The translations under genes and the position numbers were made by a program. Shown one piece after another: positions 21,774 to 32,300 of a stretch of DNA of 64,000 nt. The first letter of the stretch is position 1; each line of letters starts with the position of its first letter. The stretch covers positions 622,329-686,328 of the forward strand of contig KV748226.1 of the NCBI GenBank assembly GCA_001692895.1, given 5' to 3'. Below the pieces are notes generated by a model. It made no database searches and was not told the DNA's origin. It worked only from the letters and a program-made list of their open reading frames with translations. Source of the stretch: Cenococcum geophilum 1.58. Lineage: Eukaryota; Ascomycota; Dothideomycetes; Gloniales; Gloniaceae.

Positions 21774-24700
21774 GATGTCAGGAACAGAGAAAGATTAGGA
21801 GGAAGAAGTAGCTAAATAGGAAAACGGAATTAACCTAACAGAAGTTACCAAGGACGACCTAACCAACTACCTATAATATAAGATGTACCTATATATAGAG
21901 ATACATAACTAGCTTAACTTAATACTCTAGGAATCGTTCTAGGGAGATTTTAAGGACTTTATGGTTAATATCTTTATATAAATCCCTTTATACTAGCTTT
22001 AGTAATTACGTAATTACCTAAACATTAGAGGAGTATAGGTTAATTTTAACTATAAATAAAGCAAATCGCTGCCTTAGTCTTTATATAATATAGTATAAGA
22101 AGAAAACCAAAATGAATAGAGTAAAGAGATAATTAAATTAGCTAAAAACAAGTACGGACTAACGCTATCTAGATTAATTAAGGTATATATAACAGAGGGT
22201 ACCTTAGAGGAGTAATAATAAGCTAAAGCTACTGTAACCTAACTAACCGGTATACTAAATACCTTTACCTTTATACCATCTGTTATACCTCAATCTATAA
22301 CTACCTCTACTTTTACACCATCTATTACGCCTTAATCTATAACAACAATATAGCAACTCTACGTATAACCTACGGATAAGGAGAACCGCCCTATTACTGT
22401 AACTAGCTATGGCAAGGAAATTACAAATGCAGCTAAGATATATATAAAAGAGCAGAAATACAGTGGTATAAACAAAAGCCTTAACTATAAATTAATAATA
22501 TTCTATAACATTTATAATCGAGCGGATGTACCCCAAAAGGCTTACCTTAAAGCATTCCCTACTATATTAAAAGGACTAGCTTTAGACCACTTCTATATAA
22601 ACCAACTATCCCGCCTATTATTTGCCAAAGCTTATAAGCATCTTTAGAACTTCTTTAAAGAACTAGGATTTTAACGTAAGAACCTAGACAAATGGAATAC
22701 CACTACACTTATAATAGTAATGGTAGAAAATATAGATAAGTCTATAAGTGAATATCTCCAATTATTAATCTATAGACTTCGTTAACTATAGCATAGCCTT
22801 AGACCTACCTTATAAACTATAGACTTCCTTTATAATAAAATCGTCACTTCTTGCCAGGGAATACCAGTATATAGATATGCAGTCTCTAACCCACCGGACA
22901 ACCTTAAAGCCCTTATTAATAAACTTTAATCATCTATTATAGTATATAAGAAAGAGTATACGGAGAAGATATAAGCCTTCTTTATAGACCGACGGTTCTA
23001 TAAAAGAGATAATAACTATAACCGTAGCAACCGTAATAACCCTCTATACAACCGCAACCGAAAGAAACTACGTTGCTTTATATGTAATAGGGAAGGATAT
23101 TACTCATAGAGACATACTAAGGAGGAGTAAGAAGAGTCTAAAGCTAAGTTCAGAACTGCTAATAGAGATAGGTTTGGTAAATTTAACGACCGATTTAAGA
23201 AACGACTTAACCAATATATTATAGATTACGAGGATGACAATACCGACTTAGAAGAAGAGCTTAAGGAAGCTTTTTAAGCACTAACTATTAATGTAAGTTA
23301 TAAGGCAACTAACAGGAACTTATAACTAAATATTAATTACTACTATACCTCCCTCGGCTAAGTAGAATAGCAGAAAGCGGTTTCTATAGCCGCCACCCTA
23401 GCTAATAAAGCCTTTAGCCATTTAGTTATAACTATAGACAATATAGTACCTCTTATAACTAACTAGGACCCCTTTACCTACAATATAACTATATCTACGT
23501 CCCGCTATACTGCAGATAAGTTTATAGGTATAATAATTGATATAGGAGCATCTAAACGATCTACAGTAGGATATAGCCAATTCTTAGCATTTTAGAGACT
23601 CGATACTAATGTATAGCTTAATACCACCATATAAGGCATAGTTAACGTATAGTTTGGCATTAGATTAACCTTATTAATTAAATTAGCTAAAGTAACTACC
23701 CTAATTAGCATAATCGAGTTTTATATTGTTAAGGTTAACACCCCATTTTTACTTTACTTAGCAGACATAGATTACCTATAAGTATACTATAACAACCTAA
23801 AAAATATGCTAATTACCCCTTGGAGCGAAGTACCCGTTATACGTTACTTTAGCTACCCTTTCCTACTTTAAAACACATCCCTATATACTTATTTAACTAA
23901 GTTATTTAAATAAAACCCCTGCTACCTTACTAACGTAGAATTGAAACGACTACATCGCCGTTTTGGCCACCCTTTAGTTAAGCGTCTTGTACGAATACTT
24001 AAACGTTTAGGATATAATATTAATAGCAAGACCTTAGATTATCTTATACGCTACTACTACTATTATTAAAAACATGGAAAGTCGCCTGGTAGATTTAGAT
24101 TTACCTTATATAATAATATTAATTTTAACTATTTAATCGTGGTTAATATTATGTATATTAATAGCGCTCCCCTTCTGTATATCGTTAATAAAGGAATATA
24201 ATTTTAAACTAGTAGATAGCTGCAAAATATCAGCGCCAAATATACATGGGATGTATTATAAATATGCTAGATCGACATATACCTAGGACCCCCTAATATT
24301 ATTATATATAATATAGGTAAGAACTTTATAAGTAAGGAATTTAAATAATACGCTATAATATTTAGAATAGCTATAAGAAGCATACCTATTAAAGCCCATA
24401 ATTTAGTCGGAATGGCAGAACGCTACTATAGCCCCCTCCGTCGCATATACTATATTATTACTGCAAAACTACTAAACATTAGTAAGGACATAGCTCTATA
24501 AATAGCTTTTAAAGTAATTAACGATTCCGTAGGTCCTAACGGTCTTATACCCACCTTACTAGTATTCGGAGCTTACCTATATATAGCGGAATCCGATATA
24601 TCTAATCCTATAGTTATATAACGAGCAGTAGCTCTTAAAAAGGCTATAGAAGAAGTTAAGAAGCTCAGAGCTAAGCGCTAAGTAGTAAATACCCTTAATA

Positions 24701-26750
24701 TACGCAACAGACCTAAGACAACCGCGATTTATAAACTACCACTTAACTTACCCGTATTAGTATAAAGAGAAGGACCTATAGGCTAACCTAGTTACTGGTC
24801 TAGTCTGCACAACCTACTTAGTATTGAAAATAAGACCTATACTATATAACTTTCCCATAAACCCACTAACTTCCGCAGCACGGTTATAAAACTATATTTA
24901 GTAGACCCTAAGATTATAGAGAATATGTAGCTAGAAGATAATAAAAGCGAACTACCCTAAACTAAACCTAAACCCCTACCTTAAACTAAGCCTAGACCTT
25001 AACCCGTTAAGTATAGAAGAGGTAGACTATATAAGTACCCTATTAAAGCTAATACTGCGAACATTTCAATATATCTATAAGATAAGGATAATAATTAACT
25101 TACAAAGTCTAATTGGTTTATAGTATCACGCCAGAAGGAAATTAAGGGGTTACTTAAAAAAGGAGTTTTTGAACTGGTCAACCCTAAAGATATACTATAA
25201 AGTAACAGAGTATTTAACTTTAGATTTATTAATAAAATTAAAAACCCCGGTTCTAATAAAGCCTTTAAAAAGTCAAGACTAGTTATACAGGCATATAATA
25301 ACCCAGAAAAAGACCTTATATTAACCCAATTACCTATAATCTAACGAGTCAGCTAACGCCTTATTCTCTATATTACGGCCATAACTTAGAATAATGGCGC
25401 ACATCTCTATTTACAAGATATTTTACAGGCCTATATATAATTAGCTATAAAACTAAATTAAGACTTCTATATCAGAGCACCTCTTAAACTTAGTATAGCA
25501 CTTAGAGTCTTACAAGGCATAATTCTAAAGGTTATTAAACCTTTATACGGCATTCCTAAGGCAGGCAATTATTGGTTTAAGACTTACTATAGCCACTATA
25601 TTAAAGAACTAAACATAAGCCAATCTACTTATAACCCCTGCTTACTCTACCTCAACAACCCTATAAATTTCGGAATAGTTGGTTTACAGACTAATAATAC
25701 CCTTTTACTAGCTAACCTAGTCTTTGCAGCTTTAGAACAGGAGAAGATTAAGAAAGCTAAGTTCCTAACTAAGGAACGCGAATAACTTATGCTAAAACAC
25801 CCAATTAAGTTTAACGGAGGTATTATCCAATAATAGGATTATATAATTACGCTTACGTAGAAGCGCCAATACCAGAACTTAACCCTTATTAATATTAAGA
25901 AAGCTGTTACAATAACTAGTTTTAGAGGCACTATTCGCATAGCACTTATACTTAAGGACTAATATATCGCCCAACGAGCAAGAGGAGCTTATATTGCGTC
26001 TATATACCAGCCTAAAGCCTCTTTTAATTTATCCTACGCTGCCTAGGTAATTAACCTTAACGAGAAAAACGCAAAACTGCTTAATAAGAGGATTTAGTGG
26101 CAAATTAAGAACCTAATAAGAGGTTTAAACTTTGTTAAACTTAACATAGAGACATTACAACTACTTATATTTACTAATTCCTCATTTATAAATAATAAGG
26201 ATCTCTTATTATAGATTAGATACATTCTAGTACTAGCAGACTTATTAAATAAGGCGAATATCGTCTACTAGTCCTCAGTCAAGTGCAAGAAAATTACTAG
26301 AAGTGTACTAGCCTCCGAATTATATGTTATAGCCCATAGTTTTAATATCGGCGCTACAATTAAGGCCATAACTAAATTGCAACTTAATATTAACCTACCG
26401 CTTATCCTTTGCACCAATTTAAAGTTAATCTACGAATGCCTCGTTAAGCTAGGAACTACACAGGAGAAGAGACTTATAATTAATATTATGTGCCTACGCC
26501 AGTTATATAAAAGACGCGAAATAGCTAAAGTTAAGTAGATCAATGGAGACAGTAACCCTACGGACGCTATAACCAAAAGCAAACTGTTATTAGCTCTTAA
26601 GCGACTCATTAACACAAACCAAATTAAGTTAAAGACAGTAAAATAGGTAGAACGTGCTACTAATAATAGCACCGATACAAAGGCATAGGGCAAGGAAGGA
26701 AGGAAGGAAGAAAAGAAAGAGAAGTGTATATATATGGATTTTTGAACTAC
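21774..26750 (+). pseudogene. Copia-1 gag-pol polyprotein (dead)
   Basis: The frame opens at ATG 21774 (MSGTEKD, then a stop). Along it: a gag zinc knuckle CFICNREGYYS-RH near 23070-23110; the integrase N-terminus HRRFGHPLVKRL near 23950; integrase core with GPPNIIIYN and a VGMAERYYSPLR block near 24400; RT with FKKSRLVIQAYNN near 25270 and LQDILQAYI near 25420; the catalytic box as QTNNTLLLAN near 25690, where active relatives have D-D; and RNase H with LLIFTNSSF and VLASELYVIAHSFN near 26310. Both RT Asp codons reading Asn is the expected G-to-A outcome. Confidence 0.92.
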
Positions 26751-26796
26751 ACAGTTATAGAATACTAGCCCTTCGCATTTTCTAAAATACTCCTAG

Positions 26797-27054
26797 TGTA
26801 GCTAGAATATATTGCATTGCAATAGCAGACATATCGCGATGGCGGCTAAGCCGCTAGCGGTAAGTGAGCCAATAGCAATTTTCCATCCCGGGGATGGAAA
26901 ATCGTAATTGGTTAATAGAAGTCATGGGAGGACACGCGAAGAGCTTTATCCTTTGCGACGCGTAGATTATAGAGAATTAAGATCCACTAACAACACCGCA
27001 TAGTACATATCATTGTAATATATGTATTCTGCACGTTATTAAAGCATACTAATA
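26797..27054 (+). repeat. 3' LTR of Copia-1
   Basis: Same length as the left LTR; it ends CTAATA, where the left copy has CCAACA, consistent with RIP at the terminal CA. Confidence 0.95.
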
Positions 27055-27167
27055 GGAAGAAAATATGTATATAAGCTAATTAGCTATTACTTTCTTATAA
27101 AAACTAATTATATAGCTAGGGGAGGGCAATTAAAACGTTAATTAAAGACGTATATAGGTTTAAATTA

Positions 27168-27318
27168 TCCCTTAGCACGTTAGGGTCCGTAGACTAAGTG
27201 GCCCGTGCGCGAACGCCAAAATCAAAAGTACGCGTATAGTCACAGAGCCTTAATCTTATTGATTCTATTGGTTAGCTCTTATCGATAACCTACGGACTCG
27301 AATCAACGTGCTAAGGGA
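27168..27318. mobile_element. 151-bp MITE with TA duplication
   Basis: Ends TCCCTTAGCACGTT and its exact complement AACGTGCTAAGGGA, with a second inverted block GTCCGTAG/CTACGGAC inside. TA lies at 27166-27167 and 27319-27320. No ORF. A Tc1/mariner-type non-autonomous element. Confidence 0.8.
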
Positions 27319-27320
27319 TA

Positions 27321-27692
27321 CCTAAACGATATTATAATATTAAAGAACAACGTTATAGACGTTCTTAATAATCGTATAATAGCTATAGGTGCTATTGCGA
27401 AGTGTTCCTCCTATTTACTAATAAAATCTAAAGGTGAAATAAAAATCAAGCATATGGCGCAACTATTTTGAATGGCTTCGCGATTGGCGGTGTAGATGCA
27501 GCGTTAGTGAGCTTCAACTGGGCTGTACCACCTTGCAATTGGAAAGATCTATTCCGGAATGAAGCAATTAATCCGGAATAAGAGCTCAAAGCGATACACG
27601 ATTTGTTCCTCTTTAAGGACGATCTGTTCTGGAATGGGGCAGAAATATTCCGGAACGAGCCGTGTACCTATCCCTTATGCTCACCCATAGCC
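27321..27692. other. Transition to normal composition, with four TTCCGGAA-like boxes
   Basis: AT-rich until about 27440, then normal. ATTCCGGAAT occurs at 27551-27560, with variants at 27570-27579, about 27628-27636 and 27647-27656. No gene is recognised. Confidence 0.45.
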
Positions 27693-27970
27693 TTACCATA
27701 GGCCAATAGCAAATGTGGCAGGGAGAGTTTCGATGTGGTTACACAGACTTGCAGCAAAAATGACCTTACGTGGCGAAGCTTGATTGTATTGAGCAATCCT
27801 TGCATTGGAGAAGCCGACGCGGCCTCCATCTACCAGTCGGATCGAATTAATACTTTCAGTGGCTGTCTCGGGTTTCTTAGGAGCAATAATTGGGCAGCCG
27901 TTCATGAATGCCGCCAAGAAGACTTGTTATTGGATGGCCGTAGCCTTGAAGAAGATGAAGTTTACTGCTA
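27693..27970 (-). pseudogene. Fragment of an unidentified gene, one internal stop
   Basis: The minus strand reads HFLAVNFIFFKATAIQ, then TAA, then QVFLAAFMNGCPIIAPKK and on to SINSIRLVDGGRVGFSNA, IAQYNQASPRKVIFAAS and HIETLPATFAIGLW. The TAA sits where a CAA would keep the frame open. The end falls on a GGTAAGG string that may be a splice donor. The composition is gene-like and the segment reads like part of a conserved protein, with a hydrophobic stretch at its start, but I cannot name the family. It is divergently oriented to the gene at 28143. Confidence 0.45.
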
Positions 27971-28142
27971 GGAAGTGGTGACTCGTTAACTTATAAGGTA
28001 GCTACTTTCCCCCATGTTGCGCTGCTCTCCTCACACCTACATGCACTTATCGTTCAGTCTCCTCTGATTCCTTTACAGCAAAGGCTGACTTAAAACTCTC
28101 GACAAAAGATCTTGAAATACCCCTTAGACATCTTTACTAAAG

Positions 28143-28541
28143 ATGACTACCGACGAGTGGCCACATCCAGGCTCGGTGTACAAGATTATGATATCTGGCA
28201 CTACTAAGGTGATCACACGCGATGGAACCGAGATACGTTTACGTGACTGGAATAACGATAGCGGAACACAATACTGGCACTGCAAAGGACGTGGTGACTA
28301 TATTGGATTCATGAACCAGCTCACTAAGAAATATTTGGGGTTCAATGTCTATGAAGTATTGGTCTGTTCGGCCGGAGGCCATGACAAGTGGGAGGACTTC
28401 CAGGTTGAGCACATAGGAGCTGGAAAATTCAAGTTGAATATGCGCAAGGATGACTACCTCCGTCCAGTCTCGAAAATTACAGACGACGAGCTGAAGATGA
28501 TGCCTCTCTCGGAAACACGTTTCGCCTTTGAAAAGATCTAG
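28143..28541 (+). CDS. Small beta-trefoil-like (fascin/ricin-type fold) protein, 132 aa
   Basis: Intronless ORF starting at ATG 28143 (AAAGATGACT, purine at -3) and ending TAG at 28539-28541. The protein is soluble, without signal peptide or membrane segment. It shows three similar sections: PHPGSVYKIMISGTTKVITR, then TQYWHCKGRGDYIGFMNQLT with KKYLG, then KWEDFQVEHIGAGKFKLNMR. The W-x-C ... GF-N ... YLG and F-x-V ... G-F-L pattern is that of small fungal beta-trefoil proteins that often bind carbohydrates or actin. Function is not established here. Composition is normal with no RIP. A possible AATAAA lies near 28791. It is the better-preserved of the two intact genes. Confidence 0.8.
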   Translation: MTTDEWPHPGSVYKIMISGTTKVITRDGTEIRLRDWNNDSGTQYWHCKGRGDYIGFMNQLTKKYLGFNVYEVLVCSAGGHDKWEDFQVEHIGAGKFKLNMRKDDYLRPVSKITDDELKMMPLSETRFAFEKI

Positions 28542-28966
28542 TAGTCGTCATGGATGCTAAGACAAGGATAGGTACGTTATCTTCAAACTTTCTGCCCTAG
28601 CATTTTGACCCACTTGGCTAAGGTGCACGCGAAGTTTTAGGAGTCGGTTTATATAGCAATTTGTCGCCACTCAAAGATAGTGTCATAACAATCAATCGAA
28701 GCTCGTATGGGGTCTGGGCGCGGCATGGCTCGCAGGGTCTACTTTGTAGGGTCACGAATATAAAAATCTTAGCTCCGGTGACTGATAGGAAATAAAAAGA
28801 ACATCGAGCTATTATACTAAAAGAATGTTGTGGCTGTCTGAGCGTGAATTTTTATAACCGTCTAAGCTTAACTTTACCTAACGACTGGAGCGGGATTCTG
28901 TAGTAAACTAATAGAGAAATGTTTACAGTTGCGGATGCTAGTTTAAGGTACTAATTACTTTTATAC
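28542..28966. other. 3' flank of the beta-trefoil gene
   Basis: Normal composition falling to AT-rich near 28850. No additional gene seen. Confidence 0.4.
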
Positions 28967-28969
28967 TTA

Positions 28970-29590
28970 GGGGTCGTTCGGTTGCAATCTGACTTCAGTT
29001 CAGAAACTCTTTGATCTGTGCACCTTTTAGTGTCAACTAGTTAGTAATTAGTGGCGTCTACTTCTGAGGCTCGGTTGAATCTGAAATTGAATCGATCGTT
29101 CGGTAAGGCTCCAGATGAGGCTCCAGATGAGGCTCAGAATTTTGACTTTGCGCCGTCCACGTCGTGCCTCGCCACATGTCAGTATGCTGAGTACGGACGC
29201 CCCGCGGAAGGAGTATTATTGCGATCACGAAAGTCAGAATAAGGGCGTCATAAAATACGTGCAGTTGCGACTGCAGTGTCGCGATCGGGGTGGGCAGAGA
29301 CGCCATATCATGAGGAGTCGTCGATCGGGCGCGTATACAAAGCTTCAGATTCAATCTGGAGTTCAAAATGAGGAGCTTCGAGCTCCAGATTTGAACTGAC
29401 GCCAAGACCTCAGTTCAGATTCTATATACGGTATAGCTTGCGACTTTGACGCGCTTGCCGATCTGGAGGAGCTTCAGATCAGAAAGTCGTCAGATTGACC
29501 GAACGATCGCGTCAGAATCAGATTTGAGCTTCAGATCGGTTCTGTTCTGAACCCTTCAGATTCAATCTGAAGCTGCAACCGAACGACCCC
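28970..29590. mobile_element. PIF/Harbinger-type MITE, 621 bp
   Basis: Ends GGGGTCGTTCGGTTGCA and its exact complement, with TTA on each side (28967-28969 and 29591-29593). A TWA 3-bp duplication with GG-starting inverted ends is characteristic of PIF/Harbinger. The inside is GC-balanced with many copies of CTTCAGATT/AATCTGAA in both orientations, and a short tandem GAGGCTCCAGAT near 29107-29132. ORFs within it are products of these repeats. No transposase. Confidence 0.82.
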
Positions 29591-29611
29591 TTAGTCTTCC
29601 TACCTCCGAAG

Positions 29612-29699
29612 CTCAGACCAAGAAATCGATTGCGGATATAGAAATATCCGCACCGTCCGCTAGGCTAATTTAGGACGGTAATCGTTTTCTTGGTCTGAG
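29612..29699. repeat. 88-bp compound palindrome forming a three-way junction
   Basis: A 20-bp outer stem (29612-29631 with 29680-29699, 19 of 20 pairing) encloses two further hairpins placed end to end: GCGGATAT-AGAA-ATATCCGC (29632-29651) and ACCGTCC-14 nt-GGACGGT (29652-29679). No nucleotides are unpaired at the junction. It lies 18 bp beyond the Harbinger MITE duplication. It may be a very small MITE or a structured non-coding element. No clear target duplication. Confidence 0.75.
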
Positions 29700-30660
29700 G
29701 GACTTTGGCGAGATTTGTAGAAAACTTAAACATCATTTATCTAAGACCTCATTAACTTTAACGAAATTGATTTACCCTCCTATAATACCTATCGACATAA
29801 AAATTACACTAAATTATAGAGAAAAACCTACTCTATAAGTTATAGATCTTTAGCTCCTTATACACGCGCGATATTAAGAGGAATTTGTCGCCGCAGAGGC
29901 TCCAATTCTACTGTACTACTGAGCCGCGTAGTAAATACGCTTACGCCTACGCCGCCAGCCCTCTTCGCAACCGGCGGGTATTCCATCTGCTATATACCTA
30001 TTTAATTTATTTACTTTACAGCCCTTTACAGATTATGGTGTAGGCCCTAATAGAGTTGTAAGCTCTGCGTCTGCGTAGAGCTATAGACCTTTACGAGAGC
30101 TCTGCGGAATAAAGCTTAGGGGGAGACCTGCACGGAGCTCTGCTCAAAGCTCTGCTCGAGGCTCTGCTTAAAGCCCTATATAGAGCTCCAAAGCTCTACT
30201 AATACGTAGTACTAATATACTAGGAAGGTTCTACAATTACCTATATAAATGCCCGTAGAAATGCCCATATAAACGCCCACACAATCAATTGACTAATTGT
30301 CTATACAATTGTCTCTACAAATGTCTTTGCAATTGATCGCCTGTACGAACGTCTGCATATCTATACATTTACACGTCTATATACTTGCACGTAGCTTTAC
30401 ATAAAGCTTTGTATAAAACTCTATATAAAGCTCTCTTAAGACTCTGCATAAAGCTCTATTAAGGCTTTACATAAAGCTCTGCCCAAAACTTATCCCCTAG
30501 TAGTAGTAAAGGTACTCTAGGCTAAAGGAGGATATTTTTAAGGAAGGATTTAATTATAACACCTACTAGGTATTGCAATAGCTTTAAGTAGTAGATATCT
30601 ATATATCCGTATAGTTTTGTCTATATTAGTAAACTATTTAATAAGATATAATACGTGCTT
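29700..30660. other. AT-rich region with degenerate AGCTCTGC repeats
   Basis: RIP-type composition. From about 30045 to 30490 the motif (A)AGCTCTGC and decayed forms such as AAAGCTCTATA recur about every 10-30 bp in a loose array. No gene seen. Confidence 0.5.
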
Positions 30661-30664
30661 ATAT

Positions 30665-30920
30665 AAGGCTATTGCCTAAATATATGGTAGGGAGTAGGTA
30701 AGCCGAGTATGAGTTACAGGAGAGTTGATAAAAGAGGACGATACGGTAAAGAGAAGGGTAGGTAATACCCTTACACAGAGACGAACTAATAAGGAGGATA
30801 GCAGGGCTGCAAGCCTAAGAAGCTTATAAGGAGGTAGCTAAGGCCTAGCCTTCGGCTAGGCTTAGCACCCCTTAGGTAATGCAGCTAAGTAAGGGATAAA
30901 ATATCCCCTATAGCTTACGC
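30665..30920 (+). repeat. Dispersed repeat with TTCG hairpin, copy 2
   Basis: Inverted relative of 9835-10110. The hairpin GCTAAGGCCTAGCC-TTC-GGCTAGGCTTAGC spans 30837-30866. This copy is more RIP-altered. Element class not determined. Confidence 0.6.
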
Positions 30921-31434
30921 TTTTAACAACGCGTTTTTTAACTTTAACGAAATTAATGTCAGGATTAAGCAATAGCCATATTATAAACTTTATACTAATT
31001 AGAAGGCCTAAGTCTTAAAAATAATGTATAAACTTTTGGTAATAATAACGCGTTGTATAAATAAATAAATTAAATATCTACAATATCTATTTTATGGATT
31101 TTGCTTACGCTTTTAACAAAACTCGCCAAATTGCAATTTGGAAGACGGCGTAGGTTATTCTAACACTAATTAAAAAAAGAGGATGTAGGTTAGTTTTACT
31201 ACGCTAAAGGGTGGGTCTGCTATAAACGTTAATGCACAATATCTATATAGGGTAGCCTTAACTAAAAATATAAGATTATGTGGTTAACTAAGCCTAAATC
31301 GCTTATTTTACTATACAACTTACCTCTTAGCTAAAAAACAGAACTAAATATTATAGATAACTAGTTATAACGTGTTTGTAATATATTTAAAATATATTTT
31401 AATTTAAGCAGATCTATTTAATAATGACTAGCTA
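30921..31434. other. AT-rich region, no gene seen
   Basis: The phrase GCTTACGCTTTTAACAA occurs at about 30919 and 31102, and AACTTTAACGAAATT occurs near 29755 and 30942, so this is repeat-derived, but no element is identified. Confidence 0.4.
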
Positions 31435-31772
31435 CAGTAAAACCTCCTTAGTACGATATGGGGTATATAACGATATCCTCTATATTACAATCTGCACCCC
31501 TTAAACAAGCCTTTTTCGGTGTAATATTACATTAATCTAACTTTTGACAATATTGTTAAGCACCTACTACCAATATCGGTATAACCAGTAGAGAATTTAT
31601 ATGGGAGGGGGCCCTATTTAGCCCGCGAGGTAGACAACCTAAGCCTTTTTAGGCATTAAGCTCCTCTTTTTCCTGCTTATTCACCTAATACGTAACTCTT
31701 AATATAACAATACCATTGGTATTACGATACGCTCGGCCGAACAAACGGTATCGTACTAAAGAGATTTTACTG
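31435..31772. mobile_element. 338-bp pogo-type MITE
   Basis: Ends CAGTAAAACCTCCTTAGTAC and the complement of CAGTAAAATCTCTTTAGTAC, about 25 bp with only a few differences, flanked by TA (31433-31434 and 31773-31774). CAGT starts with TA duplication fit pogo/Tc1-mariner. No ORF. Confidence 0.8.
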
Positions 31773-31774
31773 TA

Positions 31775-32300
31775 CTAGATTTCTTTAGTAATAATAAATG
31801 TTATAAGAGTTACCTATGTACGTTTATTCTGTAACACCTATATATATTTTATAACTACCCCTATTTCTTTAACATATCAACCTAATCTATTCTATTTTTC
31901 TTATTTAAATATTTTTATATTAAATACGTATAGTTACGCGTATGTAGCTATAAGGGGACTTTATAGACAGGGGGCTATAAAGACACAATTATAGGAACAG
32001 ATAGATTGTAGAGGGGACGAATTTTTAGGGAGGCAAGGCCTCTAGGATTGTAGAGATTATATACTAAGGGTATATGCCTCTAGTATATAACTGGCGACTA
32101 TCTAAGGGGTATCTAGGGGTTGTCCTAAGGGCAACCTAAGTATGACGGCGCTAGGGCGCGTCACCTGCCAAATTCTGCCCAAGTTCTGCTATATTCTGCC
32201 ACCTATTACTATCTTATACTGTCGTGTACTGTTGCGTACTATCTAGTACTGTTTTCTACTGTTAGCTCGCCTACTACTAGCGCCTTGGCGGCTCGCGCTA
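31775..32300. other. Leader or LTR region ahead of Gypsy-B
   Basis: Contains TTCTGCC repeats (32186-32215) and TACTGT units about every 10 bp (32215-32265). It may hold the Gypsy-B 5' LTR, but the matching 3' LTR is missing so the borders cannot be set. Confidence 0.4.

Larger units (their letters stand above)
21164..27054 (+). mobile_element. Full-length Copia LTR retrotransposon (Copia-1, 5.9 kb, inactive)
   Basis: Two direct LTRs of 258 bp, a perfect 5-bp duplication, a segment after the left LTR (TAGTGAGCGCGCAC) shared with Copia-2 and so a likely primer-binding region, a long gag-pol, and a purine tract GGAAGGAAGG...GAAAGAGAAG before the right LTR. Domain order integrase before RT is Copia type. 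Stops throughout make it non-autonomous. Confidence 0.95.

Noticed and set aside
29051..29405. ORFs on both strands in the Harbinger MITE
   Set aside because: They lie wholly inside a non-coding element made of repeated CAGATT words.
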